Positions 1 through 7,817 of a stretch of DNA of 64,000 nt are shown in pieces. The position numbers were made by a program, and so were the translations under genes. Position 1 is the first letter of the stretch, and every line of letters begins with the position of its first letter. The notes under the pieces were generated by a model that ran no database searches, was not told the origin of the DNA, and saw only the letters and a program-made list of their open reading frames with translations. The DNA lies in the NCBI GenBank assembly GCA_900540805.1, contig UQHL01000006.1, positions 62,001-126,000 on the forward strand, read 5' to 3'. The DNA comes from an uncultured Eubacteriales bacterium (lineage in GTDB: Bacteria > Bacillota > Clostridia > Christensenellales > Borkfalkiaceae).

Positions 1-808
1 GGCCGCCTTCGAAGCGGGTGCGGAGCCGTTCTTCGAGGGTGGCGATTTCCTTGGGCGGACGGTCGGACGTTAAAACGATCTGCTTGTTCTGCGAGGACAG
101 CTCGTTGAAGGTATGGAAAAATTCCTCCTGAACGCCCGGCTTTTTCGCCAGAAACTGGATATCGTCGATCATGAGAATATCGACGTTGCGGTAGTGCAGA
201 CGAAAGCGGGCGCCCTTGTCCCGGGAGGAGATTTTACCCGAGATCATGGAATCGATAAATTCGTTGAGGAAATTTTCGCAGGTGGTATAGAGCACCCGTT
301 TTTCGGGGGATTTCTGCGCGATGCAGTTGGCGATCGCCTGTACGAGGTGGGTTTTTCCCAGCCCCGATTCCCCGTAGATAAAGAGGGGGTTGAAGCTTTC
401 GCCCGGGTGTTCGGCAACCGACTTGGCGGCGGCATAGACAAATTTGTTGGACGAGCCGACGACGAAGGAATCGAAGGTGAAATTTTTATTGACGGGCACG
501 GGCTTGAAATCGTCGATGACGTCTTCGTCCTCGTCCGCCGTATAGGTGTCGCTTCCCTCTACCACGAGGCGGAAATCGTTGATGCCGACGTCGCTTTTCG
601 CAATCGCATCGCGCAGGGAAACGGCGTGTTTTTTCATGATGGTGTTGGCGGCGAGGTCGGTGGGGGCTTTCAAAAGGAGCCGCCTGTTGGCGATATCGAC
701 GGGCTCGAGGTCCTTAATGAACGTATTGAAAGAAACGGGAGGGATGATTCCTTCCGCTTTATCCCGAATTTGTTTCCATAAAAAGAGAATCTGCGTCTTT
801 TCTGCCAT
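1..808 (-). CDS. dnaA: Chromosomal replication initiator DnaA (3' end outside window)
   Basis: Initiates chromosome replication by binding DnaA boxes and melting the origin. I translated the minus strand by hand from ATG at 808 (good ribosome binding site GGGAGGG just upstream); the frame stays open to base 1, giving 269 residues. An N-terminal domain I-like region and acidic linker (about residues 85-105) precede the AAA+ core with Walker A GESGLGKT (146-153), Walker B ILMIDD (211-216) and the RLRTRF arginine-finger region (about 261-266). The C-terminal DNA-binding domain IV lies outside the window. It is divergent from recF with 130 bp between them. The identification is secure; only the partial length is a limit. 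Confidence 0.96.
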   Translation of the reverse strand, partial: MAEKTQILFLWKQIRDKAEGIIPPVSFNTFIKDLEPVDIANRRLLLKAPTDLAANTIMKKHAVSLRDAIAKSDVGINDFRLVVEGSDTYTADEDEDVIDDFKPVPVNKNFTFDSFVVGSSNKFVYAAAKSVAEHPGESFNPLFIYGESGLGKTHLVQAIANCIAQKSPEKRVLYTTCENFLNEFIDSMISGKISSRDKGARFRLHYRNVDILMIDDIQFLAKKPGVQEEFFHTFNELSSQNKQIVLTSDRPPKEIATLEERLRTRFEGG

Positions 809-855
809 TTTTTCTCCCTCCCGAAATTATTTTCTCGTATTGTTGCCTTAATCTT

Positions 856-884
856 TTGTCTTTTTTCAAATTATTTGATATAAT
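856..884 (+). promoter_or_regulatory. Sigma-A type promoter for recF
   Basis: TTGTCT (856-861), 17 bp, TATAAT (879-884); a second overlapping TATAAT sits at 885-890. It reads towards recF, whose ATG is at 939. The whole dnaA-recF spacer (809-938) is AT-rich, but I found no TTATNCACA DnaA box in it and no equally good promoter for dnaA. Confidence 0.6.
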
Positions 885-938
885 TATAATACAAAATCAA
901 AGGAAAAGAAAGTATTTTCGGCGGGTTTTTCGAGGATT

Positions 939-2039
939 ATGCAAATAAAAAATTTGTCTCTTCAAAATTTCAGAAATTACGGGAACGAGAAATTCTCCTT
1001 TTCCGACGGGCTGAATATCCTTTTCGGCAAAAACGCGCAGGGAAAGACCAACTGTGCCGAGGCGGTGTTTTATCTGTGCACGGGCACGTCGCTGCGGATA
1101 CGCCGCGACAAGCAGCTGATCCGTATCGGTACGGACGCCGCGAGGATTTCCGCCGAGGCGGAAAACCGTTACGGAAAGGTGACCATAGAGGCGGATATTT
1201 ACGAGGACAAACGGGAAATCCGCATCAACGGCACGAAGATTACGCGCAGCGCCGATCTCATGGGCCACATCAACAGCGTCTTTTTCTCCCCGGGGGAGCT
1301 GCGGCTGATTCAGGACGGACCCGACGAACGGCGGCGGTTTATGAATATGTCCATTTCCCAAACCTCGCCCGCCTATTACACCGCGCTTTTGCGCTACAAC
1401 AAAATCCTCGACCAGCGCAACACGCTGCTGAAAAATCACGACGTCCCGCTCATTTTGGACACGCTGCCCGTGTGGGACGAACAGCTGTGCAAATATGCGG
1501 CCGTCGTCGTGAAAAAGCGCGCGGAATTTTTGGAAAAATTGGCGCCCTACGCCAAGGAGCTGCATTCGTTTCTGACGGACGGCAGGGAGGAGCTGGAGAT
1601 TACGCCCGAAAGGAAATACGAGGGGGACGAGGAGGAAATCGCGGCGAAACTGAAAAAACAGCTGGGCAGAAACTACGAAAAGGACCTGCGGCTGGGCTTT
1701 ACGACGGCGGGGCCGCACCGCGACGACATCGACTTTTTCATTTCGGGCAAGGACGCCAAGGCGTACGCCTCGCAGGGACAGACGCGCACGGCGGCGCTGT
1801 CCGTCAAGCTTTCCGAAGTGGAAATCTTCCGCCAGCTTTCGGGGGAATATCCCGTTCTGATCCTCGACGACGTGATGAGCGAGCTGGATCTGCCCCGCCG
1901 CAAAAAGCTTCTCAAACGCATTTCCTCCGTGCAGACGATTTTGACCTGCACGCACGCGGAACGGGTGCTCTACGGCACGGAGTGCAAAAAAATCCGCATC
2001 GAGGACGGAAAGATCACGCGGGAAAAGGAGGAGGTATGA
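939..2039 (+). CDS. recF: DNA replication and repair protein RecF
   Basis: RecF loads RecA onto gapped DNA in recombinational repair. The 366-residue product has the expected SMC-like ABC ATPase layout: Walker A GKNAQGKT (about 30-37), the family sequence YYTALLRYNKILDQRN, the signature-like SQGQTRTAAL (about 280-290) and Walker B VLILDDVMSELD near the C-terminus. Length is normal. The start at 939 follows GAGG at short distance. It is the first rightward gene next to dnaA; dnaN, which usually sits between them, is not here. It overlaps the following PHP gene by ATGA, implying co-translation. Confidence 0.96.
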   Translation: MQIKNLSLQNFRNYGNEKFSFSDGLNILFGKNAQGKTNCAEAVFYLCTGTSLRIRRDKQLIRIGTDAARISAEAENRYGKVTIEADIYEDKREIRINGTKITRSADLMGHINSVFFSPGELRLIQDGPDERRRFMNMSISQTSPAYYTALLRYNKILDQRNTLLKNHDVPLILDTLPVWDEQLCKYAAVVVKKRAEFLEKLAPYAKELHSFLTDGREELEITPERKYEGDEEEIAAKLKKQLGRNYEKDLRLGFTTAGPHRDDIDFFISGKDAKAYASQGQTRTAALSVKLSEVEIFRQLSGEYPVLILDDVMSELDLPRRKKLLKRISSVQTILTCTHAERVLYGTECKKIRIEDGKITREKEEV

Positions 2040-2857
2040 GGGCGGACCTGCACACGCACAGCGTCTATTCCGACGGTTATTACGCGCCCGAGGAGCTGTG
2101 CCGCCGCGCGAAGGCGAACGGCGTGGAGCTTTTGTCGATCACCGACCACGACACGATGAACGGCGATAAGGAAAAGCGGGCCGCCGCGGAAAGGTACGGC
2201 CTTCTTTACGTGTCGGGCTGGGAAATTTCCGCCTATGCGGGCGAGAGCAAGATACACGTTACGGGATACAACTGCAAGCGCGGCGCGGCGTACCGAAAAT
2301 TTGAGAAGGATCGCATGGAGCTGGGCTTCGAACGCGCGCAGGACAGCATAGACAAACTGAAGGCGGCGGGGATTTTTATTTCGCTCGGCGACGCAAAGGC
2401 GCGCCGCGCCGATCCCTCCGCGCCCGTGCATACCATGCATATCGCGCAGGCGGCGGCCGCCGTTTCGGGAAAGACGGCGGGGGAGATTTACGAGCGGTAT
2501 CTGGCCCCCGGACGGATTGCCCATTCTATCATCGGCCGCCCGACGCCCGAAGAGGCGGCGGATTGTATCCACGCTTCGGGCGGCATCGCTTCCGTCGCCC
2601 ACCCCGGGCGGATCACGCTCTCTTTCGGCGAACGGGAAAAAATTATTTTGCGCCTTGCGGAATACGGCGTGGACGGTATAGAAGCCTTTTATACGACGCA
2701 TACTGAAGAGGAAACGGAATATTTTGAGAAGCTGGCGCAAAAGGCGGGGCTTTTGGTGACGGGAGGCTCCGACACCCACGTGGAAACCGAGACGCATAAA
2801 ATCGGCCGCCCGCTGTTTTATCCATCGGAAAAGCTCCTCGCGGCGCTGGGGGTGTGA
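2036..2857 (+). CDS. PHP-domain metal-dependent phosphoesterase
   Basis: The start is the ATG overlapping the recF stop, giving 273 residues. Metal-binding PHP motifs are visible: DLHTHS at residues 4-9, TDHDT (about 36-40), AHPGR (about 188-192) and GGSDTH near residue 245. The family resembles YciV/RNase AM-type nucleases and nucleoside-bisphosphate phosphatases (for example 3',5'-nucleotide phosphoesterases); the exact substrate cannot be read from sequence. Coupling to recF suggests, but does not show, a role in nucleic acid metabolism. Confidence 0.85.
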   Translation: MRADLHTHSVYSDGYYAPEELCRRAKANGVELLSITDHDTMNGDKEKRAAAERYGLLYVSGWEISAYAGESKIHVTGYNCKRGAAYRKFEKDRMELGFERAQDSIDKLKAAGIFISLGDAKARRADPSAPVHTMHIAQAAAAVSGKTAGEIYERYLAPGRIAHSIIGRPTPEEAADCIHASGGIASVAHPGRITLSFGEREKIILRLAEYGVDGIEAFYTTHTEEETEYFEKLAQKAGLLVTGGSDTHVETETHKIGRPLFYPSEKLLAALGV

Positions 2858-3005
2858 CGGGCGCGCGAATGTGTTTTAAGGAGCGCCGTGAGTGGCCTTG
2901 ACGGGGGGATATAAGTTTTTTTATCGACGCGCGAGTGATTTATAGAGGCGGGCAAGTCGCTTTTATCGGCCTGCGGCCGCGCTACATATTCGGGGGAATG
3001 AGGCA

Positions 3006-4340
3006 ATGAGCGGAAGAAAAGTGCATAGAATACGTTTTTTCGCACCCATTCTGGTGGGTGCGTTTTTGTTTTCGGGGCTCTTTTCGCCCCCTTCGATTTG
3101 CGGGCAGAGGACGGAAACGCAAGCGCGGAAGGCGGTAACCGCTTGCGCTTATGCGCCCGATCATATTCCCCGCGGCGTGCGTGTGGACGGGGTTGCGGTG
3201 GGAGGCATGCAGGGCAAAAAAGCGGAAAAGCTGCTTCGCAGGCTGATTTCCGAGCGCGTTCCGACGCTGACGATAAAGACCCCCGCGGGAGAATATCGTT
3301 TTTCCTATCCGCAGGTCGGTTTTTCCGACAACGTGGAGGAAATTTTATTTTCCGCCGAAAAGAACGGCGAATACAAAAGTGAGGTGAGTTATTTTCTCTG
3401 CGGCGCGGAAACGCAGACAGAATACGTATGCGCCAATAACGAAAAGAGCGCGCTCGATGCGGAAGTACGGTTTTCCGCGGAAGGCTTCGGGTATGAGAAG
3501 GAGCGTTCGGGCATTTTCTGCGATCGGGAAAAACTGAAAAGGGACGTAGCGGCGGCGTTGAAGGCACAACCCCGACAAGGAAGGGACGGGAGCTTTCACT
3601 TTCCGACCGTCACTCTTTCCACCCGCGCGGTATATCCGAAGGAAACGGAGAGCGCCGCGAAGGCAAGAACGAAGAAGATTTCTTCGTTTACGACCTATTT
3701 CAATACGGACGACAAGGGCAGGAGCGCAAATATCGCGTTGGCGGCGTCGCGGATAGACGGCTCGACGGTGCGGCCGAAGGAGGAGTTTTCCTTTAACGTT
3801 ACGGTAGGCCCCCGCAGCAAGGAAAAGGGTTTTCAGGAGGCCAAGGTCATTCAGGACGGCGAATTTATCGTCGGATACGGCGGCGGCGTGTGTCAGGCGA
3901 GCACGACGCTCTACAATGCGGCGGTGCTGGCGGGCTTGAAAATCACGGCGCGCAAAGCTCATTCGCTGGCGGTGCATTACGTGGAGCCTTCCCGCGACGC
4001 GATGGTGTCCTCCTACACCGATTTTCGATTCAGAAACGAATATGCCTATCCCGTCTATGTGTCCATGAAGGTGAGGGGGGACGCCGTGACGGCTACCTTT
4101 TACGGCAAGGACGAGGGGTACAGGTATGAGATCGTCAGCCAAGTGACGGGCGAAATCCCGCCGCCCGACCCGATCGAAAGGTGGGGAGACGTCGAAGGGG
4201 TTGTACGGGAGGGCAAGGCGGGGCTGAAAAGCGAGGCTTACCTCGAAACATACCTTTACGGAAAACTCATCAAACGGGAAAAGCTCCGCACGGACAGCTA
4301 CGCGCCCATTCGGGGCGTCATTACCAAAAAACGAAAATAA
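3006..4340 (+). CDS. VanW family envelope protein (YoaR-like) with C-terminal G5-like region
   Basis: 444 residues. The N-terminus has one hydrophobic segment (about residues 9-27: a signal or anchor after a basic MSGRKVHRIR start). Next comes a peptidoglycan-binding-type region (VRVDGVAVGGM repeat start), then the VanW domain (FSFNVTVGPRS, VIQDGEFIVGYGGGVCQASTTLYNAA, HYVEPSRDAMV). The last about 70 residues, with VEGVVREGK and YLYGKLIKREKL, resemble a G5 adhesion module. The protein is predicted to act at the outer face of the membrane on or near the wall. VanW has no firmly known activity, so this is a family call. A terminator follows at 4376. Confidence 0.85.
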   Translation: MSGRKVHRIRFFAPILVGAFLFSGLFSPPSICGQRTETQARKAVTACAYAPDHIPRGVRVDGVAVGGMQGKKAEKLLRRLISERVPTLTIKTPAGEYRFSYPQVGFSDNVEEILFSAEKNGEYKSEVSYFLCGAETQTEYVCANNEKSALDAEVRFSAEGFGYEKERSGIFCDREKLKRDVAAALKAQPRQGRDGSFHFPTVTLSTRAVYPKETESAAKARTKKISSFTTYFNTDDKGRSANIALAASRIDGSTVRPKEEFSFNVTVGPRSKEKGFQEAKVIQDGEFIVGYGGGVCQASTTLYNAAVLAGLKITARKAHSLAVHYVEPSRDAMVSSYTDFRFRNEYAYPVYVSMKVRGDAVTATFYGKDEGYRYEIVSQVTGEIPPPDPIERWGDVEGVVREGKAGLKSEAYLETYLYGKLIKREKLRTDSYAPIRGVITKKRK

Positions 4341-4375
4341 AAGACGGCCCGACGTTTGAATTAAGAAAAAATGAT

Positions 4376-4408
4376 CCCCTCTGCTCTTTTCAGGCCGGAG
4401 GGGCTTTT
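4376..4408 (+). terminator. Intrinsic terminator after the VanW gene
   Basis: CCCCTC (4376-4381) pairs with GAGGGG (4398-4403), followed by CTTTT. The rest of 4409-4574 shows nothing I can name. Confidence 0.6.
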
Positions 4409-4574
4409 ATTTCGGACGAAATTGCGGACAAAGCCGAGAAATTTATGCAAAGAAAAAGCATGGCGCCCGTCTGCGATATAACGGCGGAACGCGCGTGTTT
4501 TTCAGGGCGGCGGCGAAGAAAGGGCGGAAGAACAAAAAAAACGATAATGCGACAAAGAAAATGTCCTCAAACAT

Positions 4575-4603
4575 TTGTGTTTTGCTTAAAAAAATGGTAT
4601 AAT
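4575..4603 (+). promoter_or_regulatory. Sigma-A type promoter for asnS
   Basis: TTGTGT (4575-4580), 17 bp, TATAAT (4598-4603). Expected start of transcription near 4610, 25 nt ahead of the asnS ATG. No T-box core (AGGGTGG) is present upstream. Confidence 0.7.
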
Positions 4604-4634
4604 TAAAAAGTATAAAATCAAGGCAGGAGACCAG

Positions 4635-6029
4635 ATGGACAGAATTCAACTGAAAGAAATTTATGCGCGCCTTTCCGAATACGACGGAAAGACGGTGACG
4701 GTGGCGGGCTGGGCGAAAACCATCCGCGATTCCAAGGCGTTCGGATTTATCGAGCTTAACGACGGAAGCTGTTTCAAAAATATGCAGATCGTATTCGAGC
4801 GCGCGTCTTTGGACAACTACGACGAAATCGCTCACGAAAACGTGGGCGCGGCCCTCGTCGTGACGGGAAAGGTCGTCGCTACGCCCGAAAACAAGCAGCC
4901 TTGCGAAATCAAGGCGGAAACCGTGGCCGTGGAGGGCGAGTCCGCGCCCGATTATCCCTTGCAGAAAAAGCGTCATTCCGTGGAATTCCTGCGAGAAATC
5001 GCGTATCTCCGCCCCCGCACCAACCTGTTTAACGCGGTGTTCAAGATCCGCAGCGAGGCGGCGTTTGCCATTCATAAATTCTTCAACGAGCGCGGCTTTG
5101 TCTATGTCCATACGCCCATCATCACGGGCAGCGACTGCGAGGGCGCGGGCGGTATGTTTCAAATCACCACCCTCGATCTCGACGGGCTGGCGAAAGCTAA
5201 AAATCTGAGCGGCGCGGACTATAAAGAGGACTTTTTCGGCAAAAAGGCGAGCGTGACCGGCTCCGGACAGCTCCACGGCGAAACGTTTGCCATGGCCTTT
5301 TCCAACGTCTATACCTTCGGCCCCACGTTCAGGAGCGAAAGGTCCAATACCTCCCGCCACGCGGCCGAGTTTTGGATGATCGAGCCGGAAATGGCGTTCT
5401 GCGATCTGAAAGGGGATATGGACTGCGCCGAAGCGATGGTGAAATCGGTGATCGGCTACGTCGGAGAAACGTGCGCGGACGAGCTTGCTTTCCTCAACCA
5501 GTTTGTGGATAAAGAGCTTTTGTCGAGGCTGAAAAACGTTTCCGAAAACGAATTTGTCCGCTTGTCTTACACGGAGGCTATCGAAATCCTCAAGGAGCAC
5601 GCAAACGAGTTTGACGATAAAAATATTTTCTGGGGCAAGGATCTTCAGAGCGAGCACGAGCGTTTCCTCACGGAAAAGGTTTACAAAAAGCCCGTATTCC
5701 TCACCGATTATCCGAAGGAGATAAAGTCCTATTATATGAAGCAGAACGCGGACGGAAAAACGGTGGCGGCGGCGGACCTGCTGGTGCCCGGGATCGGAGA
5801 GCTTGTCGGCGGCTCCCAACGCGAGGACGATTATGAAAAACTCAAGGCGAGAATGCTGGAATGCGGCGTCCCGCCCGAGGATTGGTACCTCAATCTGCGT
5901 AAATACGGAGGCACGACGCACAGCGGCTTCGGGCTGGGCTTCGAGCGGCTCGTCATGTATCTGACGGGCGTCACGAATATCCGCGACGTCATTCCTTTCC
6001 CCCGCACCGTGGGAAATCTGGACTATTGA
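4635..6029 (+). CDS. asnS: Asparagine--tRNA ligase
   Basis: Charges tRNA-Asn with asparagine in the cytosol. The 464-residue product has the N-terminal OB-fold anticodon-binding domain (VTVAGWAKTIRDSKAFGFIELNDGS split over residues 20-45) and the class II catalytic core: motif 2 TFGPTFRSERSNTSRH (about 230-245), MIEPEMAF, and motif 3 GFGLGFERLVMYLTG close to the C-terminus. Asn-type rather than Asp-type is supported by the SVTGSGQLHGE and FRSERSNT sequences typical of AsnRS. Length is normal. Ribosome binding site AGGAGA precedes ATG 4635. Confidence 0.96.
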   Translation: MDRIQLKEIYARLSEYDGKTVTVAGWAKTIRDSKAFGFIELNDGSCFKNMQIVFERASLDNYDEIAHENVGAALVVTGKVVATPENKQPCEIKAETVAVEGESAPDYPLQKKRHSVEFLREIAYLRPRTNLFNAVFKIRSEAAFAIHKFFNERGFVYVHTPIITGSDCEGAGGMFQITTLDLDGLAKAKNLSGADYKEDFFGKKASVTGSGQLHGETFAMAFSNVYTFGPTFRSERSNTSRHAAEFWMIEPEMAFCDLKGDMDCAEAMVKSVIGYVGETCADELAFLNQFVDKELLSRLKNVSENEFVRLSYTEAIEILKEHANEFDDKNIFWGKDLQSEHERFLTEKVYKKPVFLTDYPKEIKSYYMKQNADGKTVAAADLLVPGIGELVGGSQREDDYEKLKARMLECGVPPEDWYLNLRKYGGTTHSGFGLGFERLVMYLTGVTNIRDVIPFPRTVGNLDY

Positions 6030-6080
6030 GCAAAGGCGCGGATTCCGCGTTTTAACGACAACGTTACAAGGAAGAAAAGC

Positions 6081-7130
6081 ATGATCAAGATCGTCATTGA
6101 CGCGATGGGCGGCGATTTCGCCCCCGCGCAGCAGGTGAAAGGCGCCGTCGAGGCGCTTGCAAAAGACAAGGAGCTGTCCGTGGTTCTCACGGGGGACGAA
6201 AGCGCGGTGAAAGCGGAGCTTTCCAAATATCCCTACGATCCTTCGCGCGTGGAGATCGTCCATGCCCCCGAGGTGATCACCAACGACGAGGTACCTACCA
6301 AGGCCGTCAAGACGAAAAAAAATTCGTCCACGGTCGTCGCGTTTCAGCTCCTCAAGGAGGGCAAAGCCGACGCTTTGGTGTCTTCGGGCGCGACGGGCGC
6401 GGTGCTTACCGCGGCGGTGCTTATTCTCGGGCGAATCAAGGGGATTTCGCGCCCCGCGCTCTGTCCGCGTATCCCCAATCTGCGCGGTACGGGTACATTG
6501 CTGTGCGACTGCGGGGCAAATCTCGAATGCAAGCCTCTGAACCTCGCGCATTTTGCGATGATGGCGACGGCCTATGCGCAGGCGGCCTACGGCATGGAAA
6601 ACCCGAAGGTCGGGCTGCTCAATAACGGCACCGAGGACCATAAGGGGGACGCGATGCATCAGGAGGCCAACGCGCTTTTGAAAGCGATTCCCTGTATCGC
6701 CTACGAGGGCAACGTGGAGGGCCGCGACATCATGGTGGGCGACGTCGATATCGCCGTGGCGGACGGCTTTACGGGCAATATCGCCCTCAAATCGATCGAG
6801 GGCTGCGGCAAGGCCATCAGCTCCATCATGAAGCGGGAATTCAAAAAGAACGTCTTTGCGACGATGCGCGCGGCGCTGGTTTATGACATCATCAAGAAGA
6901 TTAAAAAATCGGCCGATTACGAGACGATGGGCGGCGCGATGTTTTTAGGGCTTAAAAAGGCCGTGGTCAAGGCGCACGGCAACTCTAAAAGCACGGGGAT
7001 CGCCATTTGTATCGGGCAGGCGGCGGAAGCCGTCCGCGGCGATATGGTGGGTAAAATAGAAAAGATGCTTTCCGAGGCGGAGCTCGACGTCGAGACGCCT
7101 AAGGAGGTTGCCGCGGAGGACGCGGAATGA
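6081..7130 (+). CDS. plsX: Phosphate acyltransferase PlsX
   Basis: Makes acyl-phosphate from acyl-ACP for phosphatidic acid synthesis at the membrane. The 349-residue product begins with the family hallmark IDAMGGDFAP (residues 6-15), followed by VSSGATGAVL, RPALCPRIPN, LLCDCGAN, MHQEANALLKA and VDIAVADGFTGNIALKS, in the usual order. The start follows AAGGAAG. It overlaps rnc by ATGA. In many Firmicutes acpP or fab genes sit between plsX and rnc; none is present here. Confidence 0.95.
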   Translation: MIKIVIDAMGGDFAPAQQVKGAVEALAKDKELSVVLTGDESAVKAELSKYPYDPSRVEIVHAPEVITNDEVPTKAVKTKKNSSTVVAFQLLKEGKADALVSSGATGAVLTAAVLILGRIKGISRPALCPRIPNLRGTGTLLCDCGANLECKPLNLAHFAMMATAYAQAAYGMENPKVGLLNNGTEDHKGDAMHQEANALLKAIPCIAYEGNVEGRDIMVGDVDIAVADGFTGNIALKSIEGCGKAISSIMKREFKKNVFATMRAALVYDIIKKIKKSADYETMGGAMFLGLKKAVVKAHGNSKSTGIAICIGQAAEAVRGDMVGKIEKMLSEAELDVETPKEVAAEDAE

Positions 7131-7786
7131 CTTTTGAGCTCAAAGAATCGGAAAAGCGCATCGATTATACCTTTCGGAATAAAGAGCTGCTTATTACGGC
7201 GTTTACGCACTCCACCTATGCAAACGTACACGGCGGAGAGGATAACGAGCGGCTGGAGTTTCTCGGGGACAGCGTTTTGCAGATGGTCGTGTCCGAGGCG
7301 CTGTATTTCCGCAAGGAAAAGGACAGGGTGCTGCGCGAGGGCGAAATGACCGTTCTGCGCCAGATGATGGTGCGGAAGGAAGCCCTTCTGGACGCCGTGG
7401 AGCGGCTGGGGCTGAAGGATTTTCTGCTGATCGAGGGCGGGGCGGCGAACGTGGGCGACAAGACGGTGTCCAGCCTGTTTGAAACAGTTACCGCGGCGAT
7501 CTATCTCGACAGCGGCTACCGCGCGGCAAAAAAATTTATTTCGGACAATCTCGTCTTTCGCGTCGAAAGAAATTTTAAGGGCGAGCTTCAGGAGCTTTTG
7601 CAAAAGCGCGGGGAACATACTCCCCAATACGTTTTGGAAAAGGAAGGCAAGGACAACAATCCTCTGTTTGTCTGTCATGCCACGGCTTCGGGCGTGCAGG
7701 CGGAGGGAAGCGGCAAAAGCAAGGCGGCCGCGGAACAGGCCGCCGCGAAGAAGCTGTTGGAAATTTTAACGGATAAAAGAGAATAA
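7127..7786 (+). CDS. rnc: Ribonuclease III
   Basis: Double-strand-specific endonuclease that processes rRNA and structured RNAs. 219 residues: the catalytic domain has the signature NERLEFLGDSVL (about 39-50) with the metal-binding E and D, a second acidic site in SSLFETVTAAIYLDSG (about 114-129), and a C-terminal dsRNA-binding domain (ELLQKRGEHTPQYVLEKEG ... GSGKSKAAAEQAAAKKLLE). The start ATG overlaps the plsX stop. smc follows after 31 bp, the order commonly seen in Firmicutes. Confidence 0.96.
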   Translation: MTFELKESEKRIDYTFRNKELLITAFTHSTYANVHGGEDNERLEFLGDSVLQMVVSEALYFRKEKDRVLREGEMTVLRQMMVRKEALLDAVERLGLKDFLLIEGGAANVGDKTVSSLFETVTAAIYLDSGYRAAKKFISDNLVFRVERNFKGELQELLQKRGEHTPQYVLEKEGKDNNPLFVCHATASGVQAEGSGKSKAAAEQAAAKKLLEILTDKRE

Positions 7787-7817
7787 TACCGCGAAAAAAG
7801 CATAAGGAGCGAAAATT

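Noticed and set aside
809..938. Replication origin between dnaA and recF
   Set aside because: AT-rich, but no TTATNCACA DnaA boxes were found, so I do not annotate oriC.
1076..2035. 320-codon N-terminal extension of the PHP gene
   Set aside because: It overlaps recF in another frame with no homology. The real start is ATG 2036 at the recF stop.
2862..2990. Pair of loosely similar blocks starting CGCGCGA (2862 and 2928)
   Set aside because: Only the first 7 bases match well; similarity beyond that is too weak to call a repeat.
4575..4634. T-box leader before asnS
   Set aside because: The leader is only about 25 nt long from the consensus promoter and lacks the T-box sequence.
4443..6659. 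738-codon open frame on the minus strand
   Set aside because: It lies antisense to asnS and plsX, has Arg/His-rich composition and no family features; it is a shadow produced by GC-rich codon usage.
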